This document shows, in pieces, positions 36,401-43,458 of a DNA stretch of 64,000 bases. The DNA comes from Kutzneria sp044547355 (GTDB taxonomy: Bacteria; Actinomycetota; Actinomycetes; Mycobacteriales; Pseudonocardiaceae): assembly GCF_044547355.1 (NCBI RefSeq), contig NZ_JBIUAG010000016.1, positions 1 through 64,000 on the forward strand, in the 5' to 3' direction. The notes beneath the pieces were generated by a model. That model worked only from the letters and a program-made list of their open reading frames with translations. It was not told the DNA's origin and made no database searches. Each line of letters opens with the position of its first letter. Positions within the stretch are counted from its first letter, which is position 1. Position numbers and translations under genes: made by a program.

Positions 36401-37012
36401 CTGCCGCCGGGCAGCGACATCGGCGTGGTCACGCCGTACGCCGCTCAGGCGGCGCTGCTGAAGCGCCACCTCCGTGACCAGCCCGACGTGCTGGTGGGAA
36501 CCGTGCACACCTTCCAGGGCGGTGAGCGTGATGCCATGGTCTTCTCGCTGGTGGCCAGCCAGGACATGCCGGCGGGCAGCCGGTCGTGGCTCAACCGCCA
36601 GCTGAACCTCTGGAACGTCGGGATCACCCGGGCGAAGTCGCATCTGCTCGTGGTCGGTGACCAGCAGCTGTGGCAGCAGGAGCGTGGCCTCGGCGGCGTG
36701 CTCGCGGACGCGGCCGAGCAGGCGAAGGACCGGCAGCCCGGCGGCCCCGACGACGAGCTGTCGAGGCTGCTCTTCGCCCGGCTGAGCGGTCCGTCGGTCA
36801 CGGTCGAGCTGAACACGACGGTGCACGGACACCGCGCCGACGCCGTTGTCCTCGGTGCCGAGCCGACGCGGGCTGTGTTGCTCGATCGGGGCAGCCCGGA
36901 TGCCTTCCCGGCGCGGCACCTGCGACGCCAGCACGTTCGTACCGACCTGATCGGCGGTGTCCGGTTGCCGGCGTGGCGGCTGTTCGCCGAGGACGTACAG
37001 CCGCTGCCCTGA
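33416..37012 (+). CDS. Caspase-like protease fused to an SF1 (UPF1-like) helicase
   Basis: A 1198-residue fusion with ATG at 33416 after GGAGGA. Residues 5-250 form a peptidase C14 (caspase-like) domain with His85 in YISGHGV and Cys136 in LDCCHSGG. Residues 260-515 are a beta-rich linker region of unknown type. Residues 520-1095 form a superfamily 1 helicase with motif I GPPGTGKS (542-549), motif II VIIDEASQ (834-841), motif III IIGDAMQLAPV (859-869), LDEHFRCHP (917-925), motif V GTVHTFQGGERD (1028-1039) and motif VI VGITRAK (1068-1074). Residues 1110-1198 contain HGHRADAVVLG and AVLLDRG, possibly a nuclease-fold remnant. All catalytic motifs look intact. Joining a death-type protease to a nucleic acid translocase suggests that sensing abnormal nucleic acid triggers proteolysis (inference). 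Confidence 0.88.
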   Translation: MKGPQRRRALLIGTANYQCDSYDQLLCAETDVKQLFRALHDSRIGAFDRVEVRQDLTADRMRQEIADFLEDLAENELGLLYISGHGVRLAGLTGEFHFIAADTDDNVQRTGVDAGYVNERLEQCRAQQKVAILDCCHSGGFVRGHTTKGKAGQDPMLAPRDVYIMSSCLDDQESYAGAVTEDGPEPSKFTGALLKALHSSDADASGDGMVSAHDLFEQTRKLLKQTFKGLQLPVYSALNITEQIYIAHSFRGPLPRTSAIAVPAPTSSAPAPETMGTWPKLLEYYRRCIGAEATSLQLMGVTETGESYVCLDGEERLLSGNVDEDGSMPVPPEAAELVERAIEEESDLWCGYPAVVVTESPDGRRLPTHQFAPLFIRRVEVRVEGDELRLAPVGAPELHPQLRGGAPDDFRPMWRGGGHIEMVREINSALAKYAELPAMGNLDPGALEPVIDIRTPNSGARNSAVLFAVKDEKQAGAQIMTELDAIAGKATAIDRTALGALLGPLTGVDGRPWEPVTPMPLNEGQQAIIESAMDNRLTVATGPPGTGKSQLVANLVATAVANGQKVLVASTNNAAVNVVWERCEQLAPGSVVRTGSTRPVNYREEERNSLQQLATVTPPRTNASTAWAQLAMARADLDVVKKTMGHKAELERRLLGAGQRRQQAATDLGAVPGQLRAAFADVTDLGGRAVKAGRVAQARLFGTWRRRRFLKSLRWHQEPTPEVCAALAAWFGVEAEWVRERALAAQLPPDDTETQALARCQQAVQDASRQLLDTVVRHRATVGKAKILGLMNASASAKPDWPDVPPALVAVGGWAVTTRSIRRFPTQEALFDLVIIDEASQCTIPDVIPALFRAKRALIIGDAMQLAPVVTLKPALEAQIRREVGIAADWLETRRLTYHRHSSFHAFDSARGGSLLLDEHFRCHPDIAAIANRHFYGNQLTVFTDVRGLRRLPDRDAGVIWAQRPGRPVRGMRGSWVNHDEARRVLAVVAKLRADLPPGSDIGVVTPYAAQAALLKRHLRDQPDVLVGTVHTFQGGERDAMVFSLVASQDMPAGSRSWLNRQLNLWNVGITRAKSHLLVVGDQQLWQQERGLGGVLADAAEQAKDRQPGGPDDELSRLLFARLSGPSVTVELNTTVHGHRADAVVLGAEPTRAVLLDRGSPDAFPARHLRRQHVRTDLIGGVRLPAWRLFAEDVQPLP

Positions 37013-37045
37013 GGAAAACTGTCCGGATAGCGAGGAATGTCGTCT

Positions 37046-37345
37046 TCAGAGGCCGAGCAGGCCGTCGATGCCGGTCACGCGCATGACCTTGAGCAGGTGG
37101 GCCTGGGGGTTGGCGACGGTGAAGGCGATGCCGCGCTGCTCGGCGGCCTGGCGGCCGGACAGCAGCACGCGCAGGCCGGTGGAGTCCATGAAGGAGACCG
37201 CGGCCAGGTCGATTCTCACGGCCTGCGCGCCGGCGGTGGACACGGCCTCGGTGACCGCCTCCTCCAGGCCCGGCGCGGTTCCCAGGTCCACCTCGCCGGA
37301 CACGGCGAGGACCACGGTCTCCGTCCCTTCGCTGCTGATTCGCAC
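37046..37345 (-). CDS. STAS-domain anti-sigma factor antagonist
   Basis: A 99-residue single STAS domain, the size of SpoIIAA/RsbV proteins. The phosphorylation motif FMDSTGLRVLL places the regulatory serine at Ser55. Unphosphorylated, such proteins bind an anti-sigma kinase and free a sigma factor, usually for stress responses. GTG start at 37345 with AGGG upstream. No partner kinase or sigma gene is adjacent. It follows the SRPBCC gene by nine bases on the same strand and converges on the caspase-helicase gene with 33 bases between. Confidence 0.9.
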   Translation of the reverse strand: MRISSEGTETVVLAVSGEVDLGTAPGLEEAVTEAVSTAGAQAVRIDLAAVSFMDSTGLRVLLSGRQAAEQRGIAFTVANPQAHLLKVMRVTGIDGLLGL

Positions 37346-37354
37346 CCGGCAACC

Positions 37355-38260
37355 CTACTTGCGTCCGTTCAGGTGGCGCAGGGCCGTGTCCAGGTCCGGA
37401 TGCCGGAACACGTGCCCGACGGGTGGCGTGGCGATCCGGTCGGGGGCGTGCGCGGCCGGCAGGTGGGCGGTGAAGTCTTTGCGCGGCAAGGGATTGGGCG
37501 ACACCGCGTCGACGTCGCCGCGGACGTCGGTGAGCAGGGTGAACAGGAACACGCCGGCCAGATCGTCCAGTGAGATCCAGTTCACCAGGCGGTCCCCGGC
37601 GGCCAGCAGCGGCGTCCGGCGGCGGACCAGACCGCCCGAGGGGTAGCTGACCCGAGCCGTGCGGTCACCGACCGTCACCTTGCCGGTGGTGAGGTCGATG
37701 CGGGCCCCGCCGTCGGCGACGAGCCGGTGGCCGCCCGTGGTGAGCAGCGCCTTGAGCGTCTCCGCGACCGCCGGGTCACCGCCCGTGACCGTGACGTCGA
37801 GCCGCGGGCCGTCGAGACGGTGGTGCAGGGCGAGGTCCCCGGCCAGCTGCCGATGCCGGTACTGGAACATCCGGAACAGCCTGAGCTCGACGAACGGGGC
37901 CGCGAAGGTGGCGAGCGGCAGGTCGTAGCCGATCTCGTCGACCAGCTTGGTCCCCAGCGGCACCTTGAAGAACCGGTGACGGTGCGTCCACGACCGGAAC
38001 GGCCCGCGCTCCTGCACGTCGGTGAACTCGTGCGGCGGCTGGTAGCCGGTGTGCCGCGCCACCCAGCGCGGCCGCAGCGGCCCCGGCACGTCCAGCTCCA
38101 TCACCGCGCGTGACCCCTCGGTGAGGTCCGGCGCCTCGGTCACGATGCGCACCGGCTCCCACGGTGGCGTCAGCCGGCGCATCGCGCCCGGGCGCTCGTG
38201 CCAGCCGTACACCTCCGCCACCGGGTAGGGGAAGGTCGTGGCGAACACGAACGTCTCCAT
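37355..38260 (-). CDS. SRPBCC domain joined to a collapsed SDR39U1/YfcH-type epimerase
   Basis: A 301-residue protein. Residues 1-145 are an SRPBCC (START-like) ligand pocket (FVFATTFPYPVAEVYGWH). The rest retains only pieces of the epimerase commonly fused behind it: a first strand with TVTGGDPAVAETLKALL, where the NAD-binding GxxGxxG is lost, and the C-terminal part WISLDDLAGVFLFTLL through EFRHPDLD-like FRHPDLDTALRHL. About 150 residues of the Rossmann domain, including the catalytic region, are missing without a frameshift. The SRPBCC half may still bind a hydrophobic ligand, but dehydrogenase activity is improbable. The start ATG at 38260 is chosen because SRPBCC homology begins there; an upstream frame lacks support. 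Confidence 0.75.
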   Translation of the reverse strand: METFVFATTFPYPVAEVYGWHERPGAMRRLTPPWEPVRIVTEAPDLTEGSRAVMELDVPGPLRPRWVARHTGYQPPHEFTDVQERGPFRSWTHRHRFFKVPLGTKLVDEIGYDLPLATFAAPFVELRLFRMFQYRHRQLAGDLALHHRLDGPRLDVTVTGGDPAVAETLKALLTTGGHRLVADGGARIDLTTGKVTVGDRTARVSYPSGGLVRRRTPLLAAGDRLVNWISLDDLAGVFLFTLLTDVRGDVDAVSPNPLPRKDFTAHLPAAHAPDRIATPPVGHVFRHPDLDTALRHLNGRK

Positions 38261-38286
38261 GCCCCCAGTCTGCCCCGGCCCGGTGC

Positions 38287-39294
38287 TTACGGCAGGAGCA
38301 GGTTCACATCGCCGAACTCGTGCCACAGGTAGCCCTCGCGCACGGCCTCGGTGTAGCAGGCCAGCAGCAGCGGCTCGTCGGCGATCGCGGCCAGCATGTC
38401 CAGGTGCGAGGCCATCGGCTCGTGGAAGCCGGTGAGCAGCCCGTCCACCACCCGCACACCCCGCTCCGGCGTTATCACCAGGTCGGTCCAGCCCCGGGCC
38501 GCCACCACCTCGTCCCCGACCACGGCGCTCTCCAGCGCCCGCACGGCGGTGGTGCCCAGGCCGATGACCCGGTGGCCGGCGGCGCGGGCCTGGTTGACCA
38601 CGCGGGCGGTCGTCGCCGACACGGAAAACCGCTCAGGGTAAGGACGTTCGTGCGCCTCGGGGGAGGCGACGCCGGTGTGCAGCAGGATCGGCGCGAACTG
38701 GACGCCGGCGGTCACCAGCCGGGTGACGATCCGGTCGGTGAAGGGCCGGGACGCGCTGGGCATCTCGGCGCTGCCCGGATGCTCGGCGAAAACCGTCTGG
38801 TAGTAAGGGAGCGGCCAGGACCGCGGCACGTAGCCGTAGCGGATGGGCACGCCGTGGTCGAGCAGATACCTTGGCACGGAAGGGACATCGAACACCGCCG
38901 TCCACAGTCGACCCCGCGAGTACGGCTCTAGCAATGTGACCGTGGCCCCGCCGGGGAGGTCGTAGCGCTGCCCGGCGACGCCGTCCGGGAACGGGCCGTC
39001 GGCGGTGCGCAGCTCGATGAGCCAGCTGCCGTCGGGTTGCTGCGTCGAGACATGCAGGCGCAGTTCGGCGTTGAGCACCGGCACCGCCGCCGGCATCGTC
39101 GCCGACGTGTTGACCACCAGCACGTCGCCGGGCGTCAACAGGGTCGGCAGCTCGTCGAACCGGTGATGGCTGACCTCGCCGGACGCCCGCCTGCCGACCA
39201 TCAGCCGCACGCCGTCGCGGGCCAGCCCCCGAGCCTCGGGCGGTTCGTGCGCCTCCAGCTCCGCGGGCAGCGTGAATTCCACTGTCGCAGTCAT
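38287..39294 (-). CDS. queA-like: QueA-family S-adenosylmethionine:tRNA ribosyltransferase-isomerase
   Basis: A 335-residue protein with QueA features: GDVLVVNTSATMPAAV near residue 75, VPIRYGYV and YYQTVFAEHPGSAEMPSASRPF in the centre, and GVRVVDGLLTGFHEPMASHL near 290. QueA transfers and isomerises the ribosyl group of S-adenosylmethionine onto 7-aminomethyl-7-deazaguanine in tRNA. No other queuosine genes are in the window, and its operon partners are an SDR and a VOC protein, so in this lineage it may serve another use. The start overlaps the stop of the VOC gene (ATGA). Confidence 0.85.
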   Translation of the reverse strand: MTATVEFTLPAELEAHEPPEARGLARDGVRLMVGRRASGEVSHHRFDELPTLLTPGDVLVVNTSATMPAAVPVLNAELRLHVSTQQPDGSWLIELRTADGPFPDGVAGQRYDLPGGATVTLLEPYSRGRLWTAVFDVPSVPRYLLDHGVPIRYGYVPRSWPLPYYQTVFAEHPGSAEMPSASRPFTDRIVTRLVTAGVQFAPILLHTGVASPEAHERPYPERFSVSATTARVVNQARAAGHRVIGLGTTAVRALESAVVGDEVVAARGWTDLVITPERGVRVVDGLLTGFHEPMASHLDMLAAIADEPLLLACYTEAVREGYLWHEFGDVNLLLP

Positions 39295-39629
39295 CGCTCA
39301 CTCCAGATCATCACGGTCGCCCCGGCCGGGCCGCGCACCTCGAAGCCGTAGTGGCCCCGGGGATAGCGGCCCGGACCGCGCACCAACTCCTCGGTCCGCA
39401 GGGCGGCGTAGGCCTCGTCCACCTCGGCGTCCGTGGCCAGCTCGAAGGCCAGCGGCGCGGGCTTGTCCCTGGCCCTGGCCAACTCCACGTAAGCGCCGTC
39501 GGCGGCCTTCAGCACGACCCCGTCCGCAAATTGGTCCACTTCGGACAGTCCAAGTCGGACTGTGTAGAACGTGGTGGCCGCCGCCAGGTCCTCGACCTCG
39601 TACGGCAACCATAGGGCGATCGGCTTCAC
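39291..39629 (-). CDS. VOC (glyoxalase/bleomycin resistance) family protein
   Basis: A 112-residue protein with the VOC beta-alpha-beta repeat: LPYEVEDLAAATTFYTVRLGLSE at the start and YGFEVRGPAGATVMIWS at the end. The family includes metal-dependent isomerases, dioxygenases and drug-binding proteins. Metal ligands are not clear, so a binding role is possible. GTG at 39629 overlaps the SDR stop (GTGA), and its own stop overlaps the queA-like start: a fully coupled three-gene operon. Confidence 0.8.
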   Translation of the reverse strand: MKPIALWLPYEVEDLAAATTFYTVRLGLSEVDQFADGVVLKAADGAYVELARARDKPAPLAFELATDAEVDEAYAALRTEELVRGPGRYPRGHYGFEVRGPAGATVMIWSER

Positions 39630-40291
39630 AGCCGGATCCGCCCCGACTCCGGGCGTTCGGTCAGCAGCTTCACGTACGCCGGGACCACGGCCTCCGGCAG
39701 CTGCCGATCGCTGATGTCCTCGCCGGGAAAGGCGTCCTGGTGCATCTTCGTGCGCAGGTTGCCGGGATCGACCACCCACACCCGCAGCGCCGGCGCCTCC
39801 ACCGCCAGCACCTTGCCGATCTGCTCCAGCGCCGCCTTGGCCGAGCCGTATCCACCCCACCCGGGATACGGTTCGACGGCGGCGTCGGAGGTGACAAAAA
39901 CGACCGCGCCGTCCCGCTCCAGCAGCGTCGGCAGCGCCTGCTGGGTCAACGCCAGCTGGGCCAGCACGTTCACCTCGTACACCTCGCGCAGCCGGTCCAG
40001 CGGGAACTCCGACAGCGCCGGCAGCGGACTCGGCCCCAGCACGCCGGCGTTGTTGACCAGCAGGTCCGGGCCGCCCAGCTCCTCGGCCGCCGCCACCAGC
40101 TCGGCCCGGTGGCCGGCGTCGGCGATGTCGCCCGGGATCGCCCGGACCGGGCCGTCCAGCTGGTCGGCGGCGGCGTGCAGGTCCTCGGCCCCCCTGGCGT
40201 CGAGGACCAGGCCCCAGCCGGCGTCGGACAGGCCGTGGGCCAGGGCGAGCCCCAGCCCGCGGGACGCGCCGGTGATGATCGCGACGGGCAT
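39626..40291 (-). CDS. Short-chain dehydrogenase/reductase
   Basis: A 221-residue classical SDR: the cofactor motif TGASRGLGLAL (7-17), the NNAG motif around residue 80, catalytic Ser followed by YGSAK (YxxxK), and VDPGNLRT after it. ATG at 40291 has GGAGGTGA upstream. It is the first gene of an operon with the VOC and QueA-like genes. Substrate unknown. Divergent from the histidine kinase gene at 40448. Confidence 0.9.
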   Translation of the reverse strand: MPVAIITGASRGLGLALAHGLSDAGWGLVLDARGAEDLHAAADQLDGPVRAIPGDIADAGHRAELVAAAEELGGPDLLVNNAGVLGPSPLPALSEFPLDRLREVYEVNVLAQLALTQQALPTLLERDGAVVFVTSDAAVEPYPGWGGYGSAKAALEQIGKVLAVEAPALRVWVVDPGNLRTKMHQDAFPGEDISDRQLPEAVVPAYVKLLTERPESGRIRL

Positions 40292-40392
40292 GCCCCGTCA
40301 CCTCCTCGCTGTGTCGTTCGTGCTCGTCATCGACGCTAGGCGGCCGAGGAGGCGCCGCCATCGGGCTCGGGGTCCGCCCGGTCTACGACCTT

Positions 40393-40441
40393 GGACCTAG
40401 GACCGCCGCCCGATCCGCCCGCGCCCGGGACTGGGTACGGT
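40393..40441 (+). promoter_or_regulatory. Leaderless-type promoter of the two-component pair, with direct repeat GGACC-TA-GGACC
   Basis: TACGGT at 40436-40441 is six bases before the ATG at 40448, repeating the spacing seen before the Crp/Fnr gene and supporting that start. Upstream, GGACC occurs at 40393-40397 and 40400-40404 around a CCTAGG core, a possible binding site for the response regulator encoded just downstream. The operator role is speculative. Confidence 0.4.
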
Positions 40442-40447
40442 GTCGCC

Positions 40448-41581
40448 ATGGGCACGTGCGACCGGGAAGAGCTGCGCGATCTGAGCGCGGCCGTGCTGGC
40501 CGTGACCGCGCGGCGGTCGGTGCGCGAGGTGTTGCAGACCATCCTGACCTCCTCGCGGCGGCTGCTCGACGCCCGCTACGCGGCGCTGGGCGTGCCGGAC
40601 GAGAACGGCTCGTTCGCCGAGTTCCTGGCCGACGGCATCACCGACGAGCAGTGGCAGGCGATCGGCCCGGTGCCGCGCCAGCACGGGCTGCTCGGCGTGC
40701 TGCTGCGTGACCCGAATCCGGTGCGGCTGCGGGACATCCGGGAACACCCGCAGTTCGACTGGTGGCCGGCGGCGCACCCGGTGCTGACCGACTTCCTCGG
40801 CATGCCGATCACCGACGGGGACGAGATCCTCGGCGAGCTGTTCCTGGCCAACAAGAACACGCCCGGCGGCTTCAGCGCCGAGGACGAGGAGCTGCTGCGG
40901 CTGCTGGCCGCGCACGCCGCCATCGCCATCATCAACGCCCGCCTGTACGAGCGCAGCCGTGAACTGTCCATTGTGGCCGAACGCAACCGGATCGCCCGCG
41001 AGCTGCACGACGCCGTGACCCAGAAGCTGTTCTCCCTGCGGCTGACCGCCGACGCCGCGGCGGCGCTGGTCGACCGTGATCCGGCACGGGCGACGGTCGA
41101 GCTCGGCACCGTGCGGCGGCTGGCGGCCGAGGTCAGCGACGAGCTTCGGGCGGTGGTGGTCGGATTGCTGCCGGTCGACCTGTCCGGCGACGGGCTGGAT
41201 GCCGCGCTGCGCAAGCAGGCCGAGCTGCTGGACCGGGTGCACGAGGCCGAGGTGGCCTTCGTCGGCTGCCCGGTGCCGAAGCTGACCTCCGCGCGGCGCG
41301 AGGCGCTCTACCGGATCGCCCAGGAGGCCCTGCACAACGCCCTGCGACACGGCCGTCCCGGGCGCGTCGAGATCGACCTCGCGTCCGCCGACGGGCAGGT
41401 TGTCTTGCAGGTCAGGGATGACGGCGTCGGCTTCGATCCCGCGCTGTCCGAGCAGGCGGCCCGGAAACTCGGGCTGTCGTCCATGCGGGAACGGGCCCGC
41501 AGCGTCGGCGGCCGGTTGACCGTCACCTCCGCGCCCGGCGGCGGCACGACCGTGCGGGTGGAGGTGGCGACCGGTGGCTGA
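40448..41581 (+). CDS. GAF-domain sensor histidine kinase (HisKA_3 type)
   Basis: A 377-residue cytoplasmic kinase with no membrane segments. Residues 20-170 form a GAF sensor domain (LDARYAALGVPDENG). The dimerisation/phosphoacceptor helix has RNRIARELHDAVTQKLF with His187. The ATPase domain shows RIAQEALHNALRHG (N box), VRDDGVGFDP (G1) and GLSSMRERARSVGG. It resembles DevS/NreB-type kinases that respond to gases or redox ligands, but only one GAF domain is present and no heme ligand can be assigned. It overlaps the response regulator gene by eight bases. Confidence 0.9.
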   Translation: MGTCDREELRDLSAAVLAVTARRSVREVLQTILTSSRRLLDARYAALGVPDENGSFAEFLADGITDEQWQAIGPVPRQHGLLGVLLRDPNPVRLRDIREHPQFDWWPAAHPVLTDFLGMPITDGDEILGELFLANKNTPGGFSAEDEELLRLLAAHAAIAIINARLYERSRELSIVAERNRIARELHDAVTQKLFSLRLTADAAAALVDRDPARATVELGTVRRLAAEVSDELRAVVVGLLPVDLSGDGLDAALRKQAELLDRVHEAEVAFVGCPVPKLTSARREALYRIAQEALHNALRHGRPGRVEIDLASADGQVVLQVRDDGVGFDPALSEQAARKLGLSSMRERARSVGGRLTVTSAPGGGTTVRVEVATGG

Positions 41582-42203
41582 GCCGATCAAGGTGTTGGTG
41601 GTGGACGATCATCCGGTGGTCCGGCAGGGGCTGCGCACCTTCCTCGACCTCCAGGACGACATCACGGTGGTGGGCGAGGCGGCCGACGGGCAGTCCTGTG
41701 TGGACGCCGTCGGGGAGTTGGCGCCGGATGTCGTGCTGCTGGACCTGAAGATGCCAGGCAGCGGCGGAGTCGAGGCGCTGCACGGACTTCGGGCCGCCGG
41801 TAGCTCGGCCAAGGTGCTGGTGATCACCAGTTTCACCGACCCCGTGGCGGTCCTGCCGGCCGTCCGCGCCGGCGCCGCCGGCTACGTCTACAAGGACGTC
41901 GACCCGCCGGCCCTGGCCGCCGCCATCCGGGCCGTGCACGCCGGGCACGTGCTGCTGCATCCCGATGTCGCCCGCCTGCTCGCCGCCGGCGAGGCCCAGC
42001 CCTCCGGCGTGCACCTGACCGGGCGGGAACGGGAGGTGCTGGGCGAGCTGGCCCGGGGCCGCTCCAACCGGGAGATCGCCAAATCCCTTGTGCTGTCGGA
42101 GAAGACGGTCAAGACCCACGTCAGCGCCATCCTGTCCAAGCTCGGCGTGCAGGACCGCACCCAGGCCGCCCTGCACGCCGTGCGCACAGGATTGCTGGAC
42201 TAA
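41574..42203 (+). CDS. NarL/LuxR-family response regulator
   Basis: A 209-residue protein. A receiver domain (1-120) with Asp11/Asp12 in VVDDHPVV and phosphoacceptor Asp57 in LLDLKMPG is followed by a LuxR-type helix-turn-helix (LTGREREVLGELARGRSNREIAKSL through VKTHVSAIL). GTG at 41574 lies inside the kinase gene, giving coupled expression with its cognate sensor. The gene ends 83 bases before a perfect 53-bp palindrome. Confidence 0.93.
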   Translation: MAEPIKVLVVDDHPVVRQGLRTFLDLQDDITVVGEAADGQSCVDAVGELAPDVVLLDLKMPGSGGVEALHGLRAAGSSAKVLVITSFTDPVAVLPAVRAGAAGYVYKDVDPPALAAAIRAVHAGHVLLHPDVARLLAAGEAQPSGVHLTGREREVLGELARGRSNREIAKSLVLSEKTVKTHVSAILSKLGVQDRTQAALHAVRTGLLD

Positions 42204-42285
42204 CCCCCTCGCCCCTCGCCCCCCCAAGATCAAGGGACCGATCCTCTCGTTCAACGTCAGGAAGGACCCCATCACCGCATCCAAC

Positions 42286-42338
42286 GTCATGAAGGGGCCC
42301 TTCCTGACGTTGAACGTCAGGAAGGGGCCCTTCATGAC
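42286..42338. repeat. Perfect 26+1+26 bp palindrome of the GAAGGGGCCCTTC family
   Basis: Arms 42286-42311 and 42313-42338 are exact reverse complements around one base, each containing GAAGGGGCCCTTCCTGACG. Partial copies flank it (TTCAACGTCAGGAAGGACCCC at about 42250-42270, and GCCAGGAAAGGGCCTTTC at about 42349-42366), so the whole 42204-42373 gap is repeat material. It sits between the convergent response regulator and methyltransferase genes and can terminate both. A near copy lies at 106-158. Confidence 0.9.
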
Positions 42339-42373
42339 ACCGAAAAACGCCAGGAAAGGGCCTTTCACTGGCG

Positions 42374-43438
42374 TCAGTTGCGGACCAGGAGCACCCGGTA
42401 GGCGTTGGACCAGCCGTGCTTGCGGCCGTACGGGGCGAACAGCCGGTCGGCCAGGAACAGCAGGATCATCGCCGGCACGGTGAGGACCATGCTGGCCATG
42501 CGGGCGATCCGGTGCGCCAGGCTCGGGGGCTTCGGCCGCCAGGGCACGTTGTTGCCGCCGACGGTCCAGTTGGCCCAGAGCATGAAGGCCGTGACCATGT
42601 CGATGGGCCCGTGCGGTTCGGCGCGCTGCTCGTCGACGACCGTGAAGCCGGCTTCCGCGGCGGCCGCCTTGAGGTTGGCGATGGGCATGAGGTTGAGGTG
42701 CTGGGGTTGCAGCCACGGCATCCAGTACTTGCCGAGCACCCGGCCCCACTTGCACTCCGGATCGGGCAGCTCGATCACCAGGTAGCCCCCGGGGTTCAGC
42801 ACCGAGGCGGCGGCGGTGAGTTCGGCGCGGGGGTCGAGGGTGTGCTCCAGGTAGTGGAACATGCTGAGCACGTCGTAGTTTCCGGCCAGCTCGGCGGTCA
42901 TCTCCGGGAAATTTCCCCGAAATCCCCGCGTGATCCGGCCGTGCTCCTGGGCCAGCTCGACGCCGGCGCTCAGGTCGAGGCCGTGGAACTCGGTGTCGGG
43001 CAACACTTCCGCGGCGGCCTTGCAGAAATGGCCGTGACCGGTGCCGACGTCCAGCCAGCGCTTGGGGGAGTGGCGCCTGGTCAGCAGGGACGCCCGGTCG
43101 CGCAGGCCGGCGGAGTTGCCCTCGAACATGCCGGCCATCTGCTTCTCGCCGAGGCCGTCGTAGCAGTCGCGGTAGTAGAAATCCAGGCCGGCCAGGCTCA
43201 GCCGCGGATTCTGGAAGATGTGCCGGCAGTCGTCGCACTGGGCCAGTTCGAACCGGCCGGGCTTATGCTGCAACAGGTCCACGGTGCGCAGCCGGGTGGA
43301 CAGCCGCGTGCCGCCGCACCACGGGCAGTCGTCGCGCCGGGGCTCGAAGAAGCGGTCCAGCCCGGCCTCGATGTCGGCCAGGTACTGGGGACGCCGCGCG
43401 GCGACAGGATCCGTCTCCGGCAGGGAGGAAGCGGTCAT
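42374..43438 (-). CDS. Class I SAM-dependent methyltransferase with N-terminal zinc site and C-terminal membrane segment
   Basis: A 354-residue protein. The N-terminus has CPWCGG (about 38-43) and CDDCRH (about 68-73), four cysteines likely to bind zinc. The SAM domain shows WLDVGTGHGHF and YDVLSMFHYLEH. A hydrophobic stretch near 320-340 (VLTVPAMILLFLADRLF) suggests membrane attachment. Such proteins often methylate sugars or lipid-linked intermediates at the cell surface; the substrate is unknown. Convergent with the response regulator across the palindrome region. Confidence 0.85.
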   Translation of the reverse strand: MTASSLPETDPVAARRPQYLADIEAGLDRFFEPRRDDCPWCGGTRLSTRLRTVDLLQHKPGRFELAQCDDCRHIFQNPRLSLAGLDFYYRDCYDGLGEKQMAGMFEGNSAGLRDRASLLTRRHSPKRWLDVGTGHGHFCKAAAEVLPDTEFHGLDLSAGVELAQEHGRITRGFRGNFPEMTAELAGNYDVLSMFHYLEHTLDPRAELTAAASVLNPGGYLVIELPDPECKWGRVLGKYWMPWLQPQHLNLMPIANLKAAAAEAGFTVVDEQRAEPHGPIDMVTAFMLWANWTVGGNNVPWRPKPPSLAHRIARMASMVLTVPAMILLFLADRLFAPYGRKHGWSNAYRVLLVRN

Positions 43439-43458
43439 GTGGCGCAGCGTAGCGGCGA

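Noticed and set aside
42204..42373. Possible CRISPR-like array between the convergent genes
   Set aside because: The repeats are palindromic copies without regular spacers or cas genes.
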